Assembly (NCBI GenBank): GCA_963712595.1
Contig: CAVQIM010000003.1
Location: 1-64,000, forward strand
Source of the DNA: VRUE01 sp963712595
GTDB taxonomy: Bacteria; Actinomycetota; Thermoleophilia; Solirubrobacterales; 70-9
Length of the DNA: 64,000 nucleotides
Reading direction: 5' to 3'
In this document: positions 32,374-42,484 of the stretch, piece after piece
How positions within the stretch are numbered: the stretch's first letter is position 1
How the letters are laid out: every line of letters begins with the position of its first letter
Position numbers and translations under genes: made by a program
The notes under the pieces: model-generated
What the model saw: the letters and a program-made list of their open reading frames with translations, nothing else
The model's database searches: none
What the model was told of the DNA's origin: nothing

Positions 32374-33168
32374 CTATCGACCTCCCCCACGCTGTCCGCC
32401 CCGGCCGCGGTCGCCACCGCGGCCCCGGTCGCCACCTGGACGCCCGCGATCCCCGCCGGGACGGCCACCGCGGTCGCCGCCACGACCGCCGCGTTGGCCG
32501 TCCTGCGGCTCGCCCTCATCGGTGAGCTGGTCGGAACGGAAGCCCTCGGGCATCACTTCGCCCTTGTTGATCCAGCACTTGACGCCGATCCGCCCCGTCG
32601 TCGTCCGCGCCTCGAAGAAGCCGTAGTCGATGTTCGCCCGCAGCGTGTGCAGGGGCACGCGACCGTCCGAGTAGCCCTCGGTCCGCGCCATCTCAGCGCC
32701 ACCGAGCCGGCCCGAGACCTGAACCTTGACCCCCTTGGCGCCGGAGCGCATCGCCGAGGTGAGGGCGCGTTTCATCGCCCGCCGGAAGGCGACCCGGTTC
32801 TGCAGCTGCTCGGCGATCGACTGGGCCACTAGCTTTGCGTCGAGCTCGGGACGCTTGACCTCGCGGATGTTCACCTTCACCGGTTTGCCGGTCAGCTTGT
32901 GCAGGTCTTTGCGCAGAGCATCGACTTCGCTGCCGGACTTGCCGATCACGATGCCCGGCCGGGCGGTGTGGATGTCCACGGCGATCTCGCCGTGGCGCTC
33001 GATCGTGATGTCGGAGAGTCCGGCGTGGGCGAGCTTGCCTTCGATGTGATCGCGAATCTTCAGGTCTTCGAGCAGGGTGTCGGCGAAGTCTTTCTCCTCG
33101 AACCAGTTCGATTTCCAGTCCTGGATGTAGCCGACGCGGAAGCCTGTCGGATGGATCTTCTGTCCCAT
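32374..33168 (-). CDS. rpsC: 30S ribosomal protein S3 with RGG-like tail
   Basis: 264 residues. MGQKIHPTGFRVGYIQDWKS, the KH domain (DIHTARPGIVIGKSGSEVDA) and GRIGVKCWINKGEV are normal uS3. The last ~45 residues are an Asp/Gly/Arg repeat (GGDRGRPGGDRGRGG), more regular than common S3 tails and reminiscent of eukaryotic RGG RNA-binding tails. S3 lines the mRNA entry channel. Between rplV and this gene lies PAL-33.2, one arm of which ends two bases before the ATG and carries part of the ribosome site (GAGAGG). Confidence 0.97.
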   Translation of the reverse strand: MGQKIHPTGFRVGYIQDWKSNWFEEKDFADTLLEDLKIRDHIEGKLAHAGLSDITIERHGEIAVDIHTARPGIVIGKSGSEVDALRKDLHKLTGKPVKVNIREVKRPELDAKLVAQSIAEQLQNRVAFRRAMKRALTSAMRSGAKGVKVQVSGRLGGAEMARTEGYSDGRVPLHTLRANIDYGFFEARTTTGRIGVKCWINKGEVMPEGFRSDQLTDEGEPQDGQRGGRGGDRGGRPGGDRGRPGGDRGRGGDRGRGGQRGGGR

Positions 33169-33169
33169 T

Positions 33170-33214
33170 AGATGCCCGCCTCTCTGGCGAAGTTGGTTGG
33201 AATGGCGGGCATCT
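33170..33214. repeat. PAL-33.2: short palindrome filling the rplV-rpsC gap
   Basis: Arms 33170-33180 and 33204-33214 are perfect 11-bp inverted repeats (AGATGCCCGCC) around a 23-nt loop. The outer arm starts on the last base of the rplV stop codon and the other ends just before the rpsC ATG, so the element is the whole intergenic space. It has no terminator T-run, so it more likely affects rpsC translation or mRNA stability than termination. Confidence 0.78.
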
Positions 33215-33576
33215 CAGTCCTCGTCTTCCGGGCTCAGGGCCACGGCGATGTGGCTGGTTCGCTTGTGGATCGGCGTTGCCCGTCCCTGGGCTCGGGGGCG
33301 GTAGCGCTTCAAAGTCGGTCCTTCGTCGACCGTGATCTCGGCGATCCTCATCTCGTCGGCGATCAGGTCGTGATTGTTCTCAGCGTTGGCGGCGGCTGAC
33401 TCGATCAGCTTGCGGATGTCCTGCGCAGCTCCGCGCGGGGAGAACTCGAGCAGCGCCCGGGCCTGCTCGATGTGCAGGCCGCGCACCTGATCGGCGATCA
33501 GGCGCGCCTTGCGCGGCGCAACCCGCACGTAGCGGGAGCTTGCGCGAACCACGATCGGAGCCGCCACGCTACTCAC
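33214..33576 (-). CDS. rplV: 50S ribosomal protein L22
   Basis: 120 residues from GTG 33576. VVRASSRYVRVAPRKARLIA is the diagnostic uL22 start, with SAAANAENNHDLIADEMRI and RYRPRAQGRATPIHKRTSHI later. The L22 loop reaches into the exit tunnel. An open upstream extension lies within rpsS in another frame and is dropped. The chosen start overlaps the rpsS stop by eight bases; a GTG three codons further in is also possible. Confidence 0.95.
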   Translation of the reverse strand: MSSVAAPIVVRASSRYVRVAPRKARLIADQVRGLHIEQARALLEFSPRGAAQDIRKLIESAAANAENNHDLIADEMRIAEITVDEGPTLKRYRPRAQGRATPIHKRTSHIAVALSPEDED

Positions 33577-33841
33577 CCTTGCCCGTGCCTGAGTGGGAGC
33601 GGAAGGTGCGGGTCGGGGCAAACTCGCCGAGCTTGTGGCCGACCATCGACTCCGAGATGAAGACCGGGACGTGCTTGCGCCCGTCGTGGACGGCGATCGT
33701 GTGGCCGACCATGTCGGGGAAGATGGTCGAGCTGCGCGACCAGGTCTTCAGCATCTGCTTGGTGCCCGAATCGTTCATTGCGGTGACGCGCTTCATCAGC
33801 GCCGCTTCCACCCACGGGCCCTTTTTGGTCGAGCGTCCCAT
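33569..33841 (-). CDS. rpsS: 30S ribosomal protein S19
   Basis: 90 residues. MGRSTKKGPWVEAALMKRVT, then SRSSTIFPDMVGHTIAVHDG and GHKLGEFAPTRTFRSHSG, standard uS19 of the 30S head. The ATG at 33841 overlaps the rplB stop by one base. Confidence 0.98.
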   Translation of the reverse strand: MGRSTKKGPWVEAALMKRVTAMNDSGTKQMLKTWSRSSTIFPDMVGHTIAVHDGRKHVPVFISESMVGHKLGEFAPTRTFRSHSGTGKGE

Positions 33842-34686
33842 CAGCGACTCTTCTTCTTTCCGCGACGTCGGCCGCGCACGATGTATCGGTCGGACTGCTT
33901 GCCCTTCTTGCGGGTCCGGTAGCCGAGGGTCGGCTTGCCCCACGGCGTCACCGGGTGACCGCCCGGCGTGTGGTGGGCCTCGCCGCCGCCGTGCGGATGG
34001 TCGACGGGGTTCATCGCCACGCCGCGCGTCTGCGGCCGCTTGCCCTTGTGCCGGCTGCGCCCGGCCTTGCCGACCTTGACGTTCTGGTGCTCGGCATTGG
34101 AGAGCACGCCAACCGTTGCGCGACACTCGGCCCGCACCAGCCGCATCTCCGAGGAGGGAAGTCGCAGCGTCACCATCTCGCCCTCCTTCGCCGCCAGCTG
34201 GATCGAAGTGCCCGCCGAGCGGCCGAGCTTGCCGCCCTGGCCGGGGGTGAGCTCGACGTTGTGGACGATCGTGCCGGTCGGCATCTCGCCGAGGGCGAGC
34301 GCGTTGCCGGGTCGGATGTCGGCGCCAGGTCCGGACTGCACGGTGTCACCGACGGAGATCGCCGAGGGAGCCAGGATGTAGCTCTTCTGGCCGTCGGCGT
34401 AGTGCAGCAGCGCGATGTAGCAGCTGCGGTTGGGGTCGTACTCGATCGTCGCCACCTTGGCGGGAACGCCGTCCTTGAGGCGCTTGAAGTCGATCTGCCG
34501 GTAACGGCGCTTGGCCCCGCCGCCACGATGGCGCGCGGTGACCCGGCCGTTGACGTTGCGACCGCCGGACTTGCGCAGACCCTCGGTCAGCTTGCGCTCC
34601 GGGCTCGAAGCCGTCAGCTGCTCGCGTAGCGGGTAGGTGGCAAAGCGGCGCCCGGGGCTGGTCGGTTTGGTTTTTCGGTTCGGCAT
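33841..34686 (-). CDS. rplB: 50S ribosomal protein L2
   Basis: 281 residues. TSPGRRFATYPLREQLT at the N-terminus, IEYDPNRSCYIALLHYADGQ, and the peptidyl-transferase-proximal loop VAMNPVDHPHGGGEAHHTPG with the functionally important histidine all present. uL2 is a core large-subunit protein. It follows rplW by 10 bp. Confidence 0.98.
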   Translation of the reverse strand: MPNRKTKPTSPGRRFATYPLREQLTASSPERKLTEGLRKSGGRNVNGRVTARHRGGGAKRRYRQIDFKRLKDGVPAKVATIEYDPNRSCYIALLHYADGQKSYILAPSAISVGDTVQSGPGADIRPGNALALGEMPTGTIVHNVELTPGQGGKLGRSAGTSIQLAAKEGEMVTLRLPSSEMRLVRAECRATVGVLSNAEHQNVKVGKAGRSRHKGKRPQTRGVAMNPVDHPHGGGEAHHTPGGHPVTPWGKPTLGYRTRKKGKQSDRYIVRGRRRGKKKSR

Positions 34687-34696
34687 CCCTTTTCCC

Positions 34697-34990
34697 CTAT
34701 GCGGTCTCTGCGCCCTCGAACAACTCGATCCGCTCGCCGGGGGCGAGCTGGACGACGGCCTTCTTCCAGCCCCGCGTCTTGCCCATGTGCAGGCCGCGGC
34801 GCTTTGGCTTCGGCCGCACCTTGGCGGTGCGAACCGCCGCCACCTTGACGCTGAAGATCTCCTCGACCGCGTGGGCGATCTGGGTCTTGTGGGCGCGGTC
34901 GTTTACGCGGAAGGTGTACTTGCCCTCGCCGATCAGCGCGTAGCTCTTCTCGGAGACGACCGGCCGGACTATCACCGTGCGGGCGTCCAT
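34697..34990 (-). CDS. rplW: 50S ribosomal protein L23
   Basis: 97 residues. MDARTVIVRPVVSEKSYALI, KYTFRVNDRAHKTQIAHAVE and VRTAKVRPKPKRRGLHMGKT identify uL23, the docking site for trigger factor and SRP. The ATG at 34990 overlaps the rplD stop by one base; the upstream open frame is rplD out of frame. Confidence 0.97.
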   Translation of the reverse strand: MDARTVIVRPVVSEKSYALIGEGKYTFRVNDRAHKTQIAHAVEEIFSVKVAAVRTAKVRPKPKRRGLHMGKTRGWKKAVVQLAPGERIELFEGAETA

Positions 34991-35601
34991 CAGGAGAGCC
35001 TCTCCTGCAGGCTGGCGAGGGCGCCCTCGGAGACGACCAGAGAAGCCGCGCCGATCACGTCGGCCACCCCGACGGCGCCGACCTCGGCGACCTGAACCTT
35101 GGCGATGTTGCGAAAGCTCTTCGCCGCACCGACGTCCCCCGAGGCGAGGACGACGAGGGTGGCGCGCTTGGCGCCCCATTTGTCGAGCGCCTCGGCGGCC
35201 GCCTTGGTCGAAGGCGTATCGAAGGCGCCGGCGTCGAGCAGTGCGACGCTGTCGCGCTCCGCATGGATCGAAAGCGCCGAACGCAGCGCCTTGCGCCGCG
35301 CCTTGCGGTTGACCTTGACCGTGTAGTGCCGCGGCTTGGGACCGAAGGCGACGCCGCCGCCGAAGCGACTGGGAGCGCTGAGAGCGCCGACGCGGGCGCG
35401 GCCGGTTCCCTTCTGGCGCCAGGCCTTGGCGCCGGTCATCGCCACCTCGCCGCGGGTGAGGGTCGATGCCGATCCCTGGCGACGGGAGGCGAGGTCGGCC
35501 CTGGCCGCCTCGTGGACGAGCGATTGGTGGAAGGGCTCGGCGAACAGCTCTTTGGGCAGGTCCGCCTTCGTCGACTTGCCGAGCACGGTGGCTTTAGCCA
35601 T
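34990..35601 (-). CDS. rplD: 50S ribosomal protein L4
   Basis: 203 residues. GEVAMTGAKAWRQKGTGRAR with VGALSAPSRFGGGVAFGPKP is the extended tunnel-lining loop of uL4. In E. coli L4 also represses the S10 operon. It overlaps rplC by eight bases. Confidence 0.97.
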   Translation of the reverse strand: MAKATVLGKSTKADLPKELFAEPFHQSLVHEAARADLASRRQGSASTLTRGEVAMTGAKAWRQKGTGRARVGALSAPSRFGGGVAFGPKPRHYTVKVNRKARRKALRSALSIHAERDSVALLDAGAFDTPSTKAAAEALDKWGAKRATLVVLASGDVGAAKSFRNIAKVQVAEVGAVGVADVIGAASLVVSEGALASLQERLS

Positions 35602-36223
35602 CGGTCCTCACCTCGACCACCGCGTTGCGCGAGCCCGGGACCGAGCCCTTGATCAGGAGCAGGTTGCGCTCGGCGTCCACCTGGGCGACCTCGAGGCCCT
35701 TCTGGGTGACGCGCTTGTTGCCCATCTGGCCTGGCATCTTCATCCCCTTGAAGACGCGAGCGGGAAAGGTGCTGGCGCCGATCGAGCCGGGCGCCCGCAC
35801 GTTGTGCGAGCCGTGGCTGACCGGTCCGCGGCTGAAGTTGTGGCGCTTGATCCCGCCCTGGAAGCCCTTGCCGATCGAGGTCCCAGCGACCTTCACCTTC
35901 TGGCCCGCCTCGAAGGCGGCAACGGTGACGTCGTCGCCGATCTTGGGGCCGTCCTCGGCGCCGAGGTCCTCACCGCGGAACTCGACCAGGTGGCGCATCG
36001 GCGCGGCGCCGGCCTTCTTCAGGTGGCCCTCCTCCGCCTGCGTCAGCTTGCCCTCCTTGACCTCGCCGAAAGCGAGCTGCACCGCGGCGTAGCCATCGCG
36101 CTCCGGCTCGCGCACCGCGGTCACCTTGCAGGGACCGGCTTCGATCACGGTGACCGGGACAACGGTCCCGTCCTCGCCGAAGACCTGCGTCATCCCAAGC
36201 TTCTTTCCGAGAATCGCTGCCAT
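35594..36223 (-). CDS. rplC: 50S ribosomal protein L3
   Basis: 209 residues. AAILGKKLGMTQVFGEDGTV at the start, KGFQGGIKRHNFSRGPVSHG around the methylated-Gln region, and GKMKMPGQMG-like GMKMPGQMGNKRVTQKGLE identify uL3. It lies 4 bp after rpsJ. Confidence 0.98.
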   Translation of the reverse strand: MAAILGKKLGMTQVFGEDGTVVPVTVIEAGPCKVTAVREPERDGYAAVQLAFGEVKEGKLTQAEEGHLKKAGAAPMRHLVEFRGEDLGAEDGPKIGDDVTVAAFEAGQKVKVAGTSIGKGFQGGIKRHNFSRGPVSHGSHNVRAPGSIGASTFPARVFKGMKMPGQMGNKRVTQKGLEVAQVDAERNLLLIKGSVPGSRNAVVEVRTDG

Positions 36224-36227
36224 CGTC

Positions 36228-36548
36228 CTAGAGGCGGATCTCGATGTCGACGCCGGCGGGCAGCGAGTCGAGGCGCTGCAGCGAGTCGACGGTTTTGGGC
36301 GAGGGCTGGAGGATGTCGATCAGCCGCTTGTGGGTGCGCATCTCGAAGTGCTCGCGCGAGTCCTTGTCCTTGAACGGCGAGCGGATCACGCAGTAGACGT
36401 TCTTCTCAGTGGGCAGCGGCACCGGGCCGGAGACGCTGGCGCCGGTCCGCTCCGCGGTTTCGACGATCTCGCGGGCAGCCCGGTCTATGGCGTCGTGGTC
36501 ATACGCCTTGAGCCGGATCCGAATTTTCTGTGCTGCTATCGCTGCCAC
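36228..36548 (-). CDS. rpsJ: 30S ribosomal protein S10
   Basis: 106 residues from GTG 36548: VAAIAAQKIRIRLKAYDHDA, then IVETAERTGASVSGPVPLPT and SREHFEMRTHKRLIDI. This gives the family's usual length. The open frame upstream runs into the PAL-36.6 region and is not S10. S10 also works in antitermination with NusB. It is downstream of tuf rather than at the start of its own operon, so it may share the fusA-tuf transcript. Confidence 0.97.
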   Translation of the reverse strand: MAAIAAQKIRIRLKAYDHDAIDRAAREIVETAERTGASVSGPVPLPTEKNVYCVIRSPFKDKDSREHFEMRTHKRLIDILQPSPKTVDSLQRLDSLPAGVDIEIRL

Positions 36549-36592
36549 GTTTCTGAGTTGTCTCTGTCTTCCCGCGCGGTCCTTCCGCGCAT

Positions 36593-36695
36593 AAAGGGCG
36601 GGGCCCCTTTTGGTGGGGCGCCGCCCCGGTCGTATGTCCTTTGCAGTTGTCTCGCCGCCAGTCGGCGGCGACAAGCGGGCCGAAACCCGCCCTTT
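36593..36695. repeat. PAL-36.6: nested palindrome between tuf and rpsJ
   Basis: Arms AAAGGGCGGG (36593-36602) and CCCGCCCTTT (36686-36695) are perfect and can extend outward by about four more pairs. The core includes GGGGC-gcc-GCCCC and CGCCGCC-agtc-GGCGGCG hairpins. It ends three bases before the tuf stop codon. It may reduce read-through from tuf into the S10 operon or set the 3' end of the tuf message. Confidence 0.68.
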
Positions 36696-36698
36696 GTG

Positions 36699-37883
36699 CT
36701 ACTCGACGATCTCCGCGACGACTCCGGAGCCGACCGTCCGGCCACCCTCGCGGATGGCGAAGCGCAGGCCCTGGTCCATCGCGATCGGCTGGATCAGCTC
36801 GATCGTCATCTCGACGTTGTCTCCGGGCATCACCATCTCGGTCCCCTCGGGGAGGTTGGCGATCCCGGTCACGTCAGTGGTGCGGAAGTAGAACTGGGGC
36901 CGGTAGCCGGAGAAGAACGGAGTGTGGCGACCACCCTCCTCCTTCTTCAGGCAGTAGACCTCCGCTTTGAACTTGGTGTGCGGCGTGATCGAGCCCGGCT
37001 TGCAGAGCACCTGGCCACGCTCGATCTCCTCGCGCTTAGTGCCGCGCAGGAGGGCGCCGATATTGTCGCCGGCCTGTCCCTGGTCGAGCAGCTTGCGGAA
37101 CATCTCGACCCCGGTGACGACCGTCGTGGTCGTGTCCTTGATCCCGACGATCTCGACCTCGTCGCCGGTGTTGACGATTCCCTGCTCGACGCGACCGGTG
37201 GCGACGGTGCCGCGGCCGGTGATCGAGAAGATGTCCTCGATCGGCATCAGGAAGGGCTTGTCGAGCTCGCGCACGGGCTCGGGGATGTAGGAGTCGAGGG
37301 CGTCGGCCAGTTCGAAGACCGCTTTCTGCGCCTCTTCGTCGCCTTCGAGCGCCTTCAGCGCCGAGCCCTTGATGATCGGCGTCTCGTCGCCGGGGAAGTC
37401 GTACTCGTCGAGAAGTTCCTTGACCTCCTCCTCGACCAGCTCGATCAGTTCCTCGTCGTCGACCTGGTCGACCTTGTTGAGGAAGACGACCACGTGCGGG
37501 ACGTTGACCTGGCGGGCGAGCAGGATGTGCTCGCGCGTCTGGGGCATCACGCCGTCGGCAGCGGAGACGACCAGGATCGCCCCGTCCATCTGGGCGGCGC
37601 CCGTGATCATGTTCTTCACGTAGTCGGCGTGGCCCGGGCAGTCGACGTGGGCGTAGTGGCGGTTGTCGGTCTGGTACTCGACGTGCGAGGTCGCGATCGT
37701 GATCCCACGCTCCTTCTCCTCGGGAGCGTTGTCGATCTCGTCGAAGCTTTTCGCTTCGGCGCCGCCCTTCGTGGAGAGGGTCTTGGTGATCGCGGCCGTC
37801 AGCGTCGTCTTGCCGTGGTCGATGTGACCGATCGTGCCGACGTTCACATGCGGCTTATCGCGCTCGAACTTCTCCTTGGACAT
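36699..37883 (-). CDS. tuf: Elongation factor Tu
   Basis: 394 residues. G1 GHIDHGKT, G2 ERGITIATSHVEY, G3 DCPGHADY, G4 NKVD and G5 SAL-type GSALKAL are intact, with the beta-barrel domains after residue ~210 (TGRGTVATGRVEQGIVNTGD). It carries aminoacyl-tRNA to the ribosome. It follows fusA after 142 bp, with no palindrome in that gap. Confidence 0.98.
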   Translation of the reverse strand: MSKEKFERDKPHVNVGTIGHIDHGKTTLTAAITKTLSTKGGAEAKSFDEIDNAPEEKERGITIATSHVEYQTDNRHYAHVDCPGHADYVKNMITGAAQMDGAILVVSAADGVMPQTREHILLARQVNVPHVVVFLNKVDQVDDEELIELVEEEVKELLDEYDFPGDETPIIKGSALKALEGDEEAQKAVFELADALDSYIPEPVRELDKPFLMPIEDIFSITGRGTVATGRVEQGIVNTGDEVEIVGIKDTTTTVVTGVEMFRKLLDQGQAGDNIGALLRGTKREEIERGQVLCKPGSITPHTKFKAEVYCLKKEEGGRHTPFFSGYRPQFYFRTTDVTGIANLPEGTEMVMPGDNVEMTIELIQPIAMDQGLRFAIREGGRTVGSGVVAEIVE

Positions 37884-38025
37884 CTCTCTCCGTTCTACCT
37901 TTCGAAGTCGGGTTCTGTCTGAGTTGGCTGATTAAGTTTGCAGATGCTGCTGGGCAGGTGAATATCTCCTGCCTGCGGGCGAACCTGGGAAATATAGCTA
38001 GAACCTCCGTGCGGCCGGTTCCCGT

Positions 38026-40137
<2,112 letters not shown>

Positions 40138-40161
40138 GGTTCCTAAGGTAAGGGTTTGGTG

Positions 40162-41163
40162 GTGAAACGGGGACGGGACAAAAGAAACCGATCTGGCAAA
40201 GGCCGGGATCGGCGCATGAAAAAGGCCCTCGCGGGCCCGGCGAAACGAACTTCCAAGCGAACTTCGAAGAGACTGCCTGAGCGACGCGCGATGATAGCAG
40301 CGGCGCGGCGGCGCATCGGCGCGGCCTTCTCAGCGGCCGCGGTCGCAACCCGCAAGGTCGATCGCGCGGTAGCCCGGCGCATCGAGTGGGCGCGGCCGAG
40401 GCTCGGCCGAGGCCTGCGGCGGGCGCGGATGGCCGTGTCACGGGCGGCGAAGGCGGTGGGCAGGCGCCTGCGCCCCGTCGGGGTCCTGGTTCTGCGCGGC
40501 TTTTCCAAGGCCGAACGAGCCCTGCGCCGGGCGGGCCTGGCGGCGACTCGGGCCGCAACGCGCGGCAGCTCGGTGGTGACGCCCCAGCGAGCCGTCTGCG
40601 GAGTGATGCTCGCCTCGGCGATCTGCCTCGTCGTCTCCCAGTTCGTCTCCTACCGCGGCGTCGAGATCGGCCAACCCGCCTACGCGGGCCTGCCGGCGGC
40701 GAATCCACCCACGGTCGACGTCAGGACCGCGGGCGAGGCACACTCCTACCTGTTGATCCCGCTCGCGCTCCTCGCCGCGGGCACCGCGGCGCTGGCGTTG
40801 CGCACCGGACGGCGAGGTCTGGGCCGGATCGTCCTCGCCCTCGGCCTGCTCAGCATCGCCGTGATCCTGTTCGTCGACCTCCCCGCGGGGCTCGACGCGG
40901 GCACCCAAACCTCGCGCTTCTCTGGCGCCACTGCCGTGCTCGACGACGGCTTCTACGCGGAGCTGGCGGCAGCGACGGGACTGGTTCTCGGCGGACTGCT
41001 CTACTATGCGCGGCCGTGCCGAATACGAATCAACTTGTCAGGAAGGGTCGCAAGCGCCCGAAGAAGAAGACGACGACCCCAGGCCTCAAGTCGGGACAGG
41101 GTCGCAAGAAGGCCGTCGCCGCGCCGCAGCGGCGCGGCGTCTGCACGCGCGTCGCGACCGTAA
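40162..41163 (+). CDS. Basic membrane protein overlapping rpsL
   Basis: About 333 residues from GTG 40162, which has AAGGG seven bases upstream. The first ~140 residues are very rich in Arg, Lys and Ala (KRTSKRTSKRLPERR, RRARMAVSRAAKAVGRRLRP). Four hydrophobic segments follow (CGVMLASAICLVVSQFV; YLLIPLALLAAGTAALAL; IVLALGLLSIAVILFVDLP; ATGLVLGGLLYYA). The last 49 codons overlap rpsL in another frame, giving an Arg/Ser/Ala-rich tail. No family recognised. It may be co-transcribed with rpsL-rpsG and its start region faces that of fusA. Start and exact C-terminus uncertain. Confidence 0.6.
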   Translation: MKRGRDKRNRSGKGRDRRMKKALAGPAKRTSKRTSKRLPERRAMIAAARRRIGAAFSAAAVATRKVDRAVARRIEWARPRLGRGLRRARMAVSRAAKAVGRRLRPVGVLVLRGFSKAERALRRAGLAATRAATRGSSVVTPQRAVCGVMLASAICLVVSQFVSYRGVEIGQPAYAGLPAANPPTVDVRTAGEAHSYLLIPLALLAAGTAALALRTGRRGLGRIVLALGLLSIAVILFVDLPAGLDAGTQTSRFSGATAVLDDGFYAELAAATGLVLGGLLYYARPCRIRINLSGRVASARRRRRRPQASSRDRVARRPSPRRSGAASARASRP

Positions 41164-41411
41164 CGCCGAAGAAGCCGAACTCGGCCCTGCGCAAGATCGC
41201 CCGTGTGCGCCTCACCAACGGGATGGAGGTCACGACCTACATCCCGGGCGAGGGACACAACCTGCAGGAGCACTCGGTGGTCCTGGTTCGCGGTGGTCGC
41301 GTCAAGGATCTGCCAGGCGTCCGCTACAAGGTCGTGCGCGGCACGCTCGACGCCGCTGGCGTCTCCGACCGCAAGCAAGCCCGCTCGCGCTACGGCGTCA
41401 AGGCTTCCTAA
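41016..41411 (+). CDS. rpsL: 30S ribosomal protein S12
   Basis: 131 residues from GTG 41016: VPNTNQLVRKGRKRPKKKTT, with the decoding-centre stretch TPKKPNSALRKIARVRLTNG and PGVRYKVVRGTLDAAGV. The Lys of KPNSALRK, where streptomycin resistance arises in other species, is wild type. The open frame upstream is the membrane protein read out of frame. It overlaps rpsG by one base. Confidence 0.97.
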   Translation: MPNTNQLVRKGRKRPKKKTTTPGLKSGQGRKKAVAAPQRRGVCTRVATVTPKKPNSALRKIARVRLTNGMEVTTYIPGEGHNLQEHSVVLVRGGRVKDLPGVRYKVVRGTLDAAGVSDRKQARSRYGVKAS

Positions 41412-41881
41412 TGCCGCGCCGGTCCGCCGCACAGATCCGCCCGGTCGAGCCCGACGCTCGTTTCCGCAATCGGCTCGTCCAGCAGCTGATCAACAAGGTG
41501 ATGAGCGACGGCAAGAAGCAGCTGGCCGAGCGGATCGTCTACGACGCGCTGGCGATCGTCGGCGAGCGCTCCGGCGAGGATCCGATCGAGACCCTGGAGG
41601 CGGCGATCAAGCAGCTCACGCCGGTGCTCGAGGTGCGCTCCCGCCGCGTCGGCGGCGCCACCTACCAGGTGCCGGTCGAGGTTCCCGCCCGCCGCGCCCG
41701 CACCCTGGCGATCCGCTGGCTCACCGATTACGCACGCAATCGGCGCGAGTACTCGATGGCCGAGCGGCTCGCCAGCGAGATCGTCGACGCGACCCAGCAG
41801 CAGGGTTCTGCTTGGAAGCGCAAGGACGATATTTACCGCATGGCGCAGGCGAATAAGGCGTTCGCTCACTACCGCTGGTAA
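41411..41881 (+). CDS. rpsG: 30S ribosomal protein S7
   Basis: 156 residues, the standard length. MPRRSAAQIRPVEPDARFRN, then MSDGKKQLAERIVYDAL and RSRRVGGATYQVPVEVPARR, ending MAQANKAFAHYRW. uS7 begins 30S head assembly. The last base of its TAA is the first base of the PAL-41.9 arm, so transcription of rpsL-rpsG probably ends directly after the gene. Confidence 0.98.
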   Translation: MPRRSAAQIRPVEPDARFRNRLVQQLINKVMSDGKKQLAERIVYDALAIVGERSGEDPIETLEAAIKQLTPVLEVRSRRVGGATYQVPVEVPARRARTLAIRWLTDYARNRREYSMAERLASEIVDATQQQGSAWKRKDDIYRMAQANKAFAHYRW

Positions 41882-41973
41882 GACCCGCGGGACCCCTCTC
41901 GCCCGGACAAATGCCGGCCTAATGAGGCCGGCATTTTGAGTATCCGCCCGGGCGAGAGGGGTCCCGCGGGTCT
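41881..41973. terminator. PAL-41.9: nested palindrome with bidirectional terminator core
   Basis: Arms 41881-41906 and 41948-41973 are perfect 26-bp inverted repeats. The core hairpin 41912-41920 / 41925-41933 is flanked by AAA and TTTT. The core is the reverse complement of that in PAL-17.5 over about 40 bp, with a compensatory T-A for C-G change at the outermost pair of the stem. The arm starts on the last base of the rpsG stop codon. Confidence 0.9.
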
Positions 41974-41997
41974 CCGCAAACCGCAATGATCCCCAGC

Positions 41998-42477
41998 ATG
42001 AGCCTCCCGATCCTTGCCGTCGACATCGACGGCGTCATCTCGCTGTTTGGAGCTGAGCAGAAGCCGGATCGCGAATTTACGAAGCTGGAGCTGGTGGATG
42101 GGGTGCCGCATTTGATCTCGTTGCCGACGGGGGACCGGCTGCAGCGGCTGAGCGAGCATTTTGAGCTTGTTTGGGCGAGCGGCTGGGAGGACAAAGCGAA
42201 CTTCTATCTGCCGGCGTTGTTGGGACTGCCGGACCTGCCGCACGTGACCTTCGACGGCGCGGTGCGGGCCGGGGCCGCACATTGGAAGCTGGGGCCGCTG
42301 GACGAGTACGGGCGCGGCCGGGCGCTGGCCTGGATCGACGACAACTTCGACGAGAGCTGCTTCGAGTGGGCAGAGGAGCGAGACGAGCCGACGCTGCTCG
42401 TGCCAACCGAGACCCACCTCGGCCTCGAGGAGGTCCACGTGGAGGCCTTGCGGCAGTGGGCAGCCTCTCTACACTGA
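41998..42477 (+). CDS. HAD-superfamily protein (HAD domain of the Swiss-army-knife RNA-repair type)
   Basis: About 159 residues. Motif I with both aspartates in AVDIDGVISLFG, then WASGWEDKAN and a C-terminal acidic motif in LAWIDDNFDESC. This matches the small HAD variant found alone or fused in RNA-repair proteins, so a phosphatase or phosphotransfer role is likely. Start either ATG 41998 or 41986; neither has a good ribosome site. It follows PAL-41.9 and is 7 bp before a small membrane-protein gene. Confidence 0.75.
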   Translation: MSLPILAVDIDGVISLFGAEQKPDREFTKLELVDGVPHLISLPTGDRLQRLSEHFELVWASGWEDKANFYLPALLGLPDLPHVTFDGAVRAGAAHWKLGPLDEYGRGRALAWIDDNFDESCFEWAEERDEPTLLVPTETHLGLEEVHVEALRQWAASLH

Positions 42478-42484
42478 GCGAACC

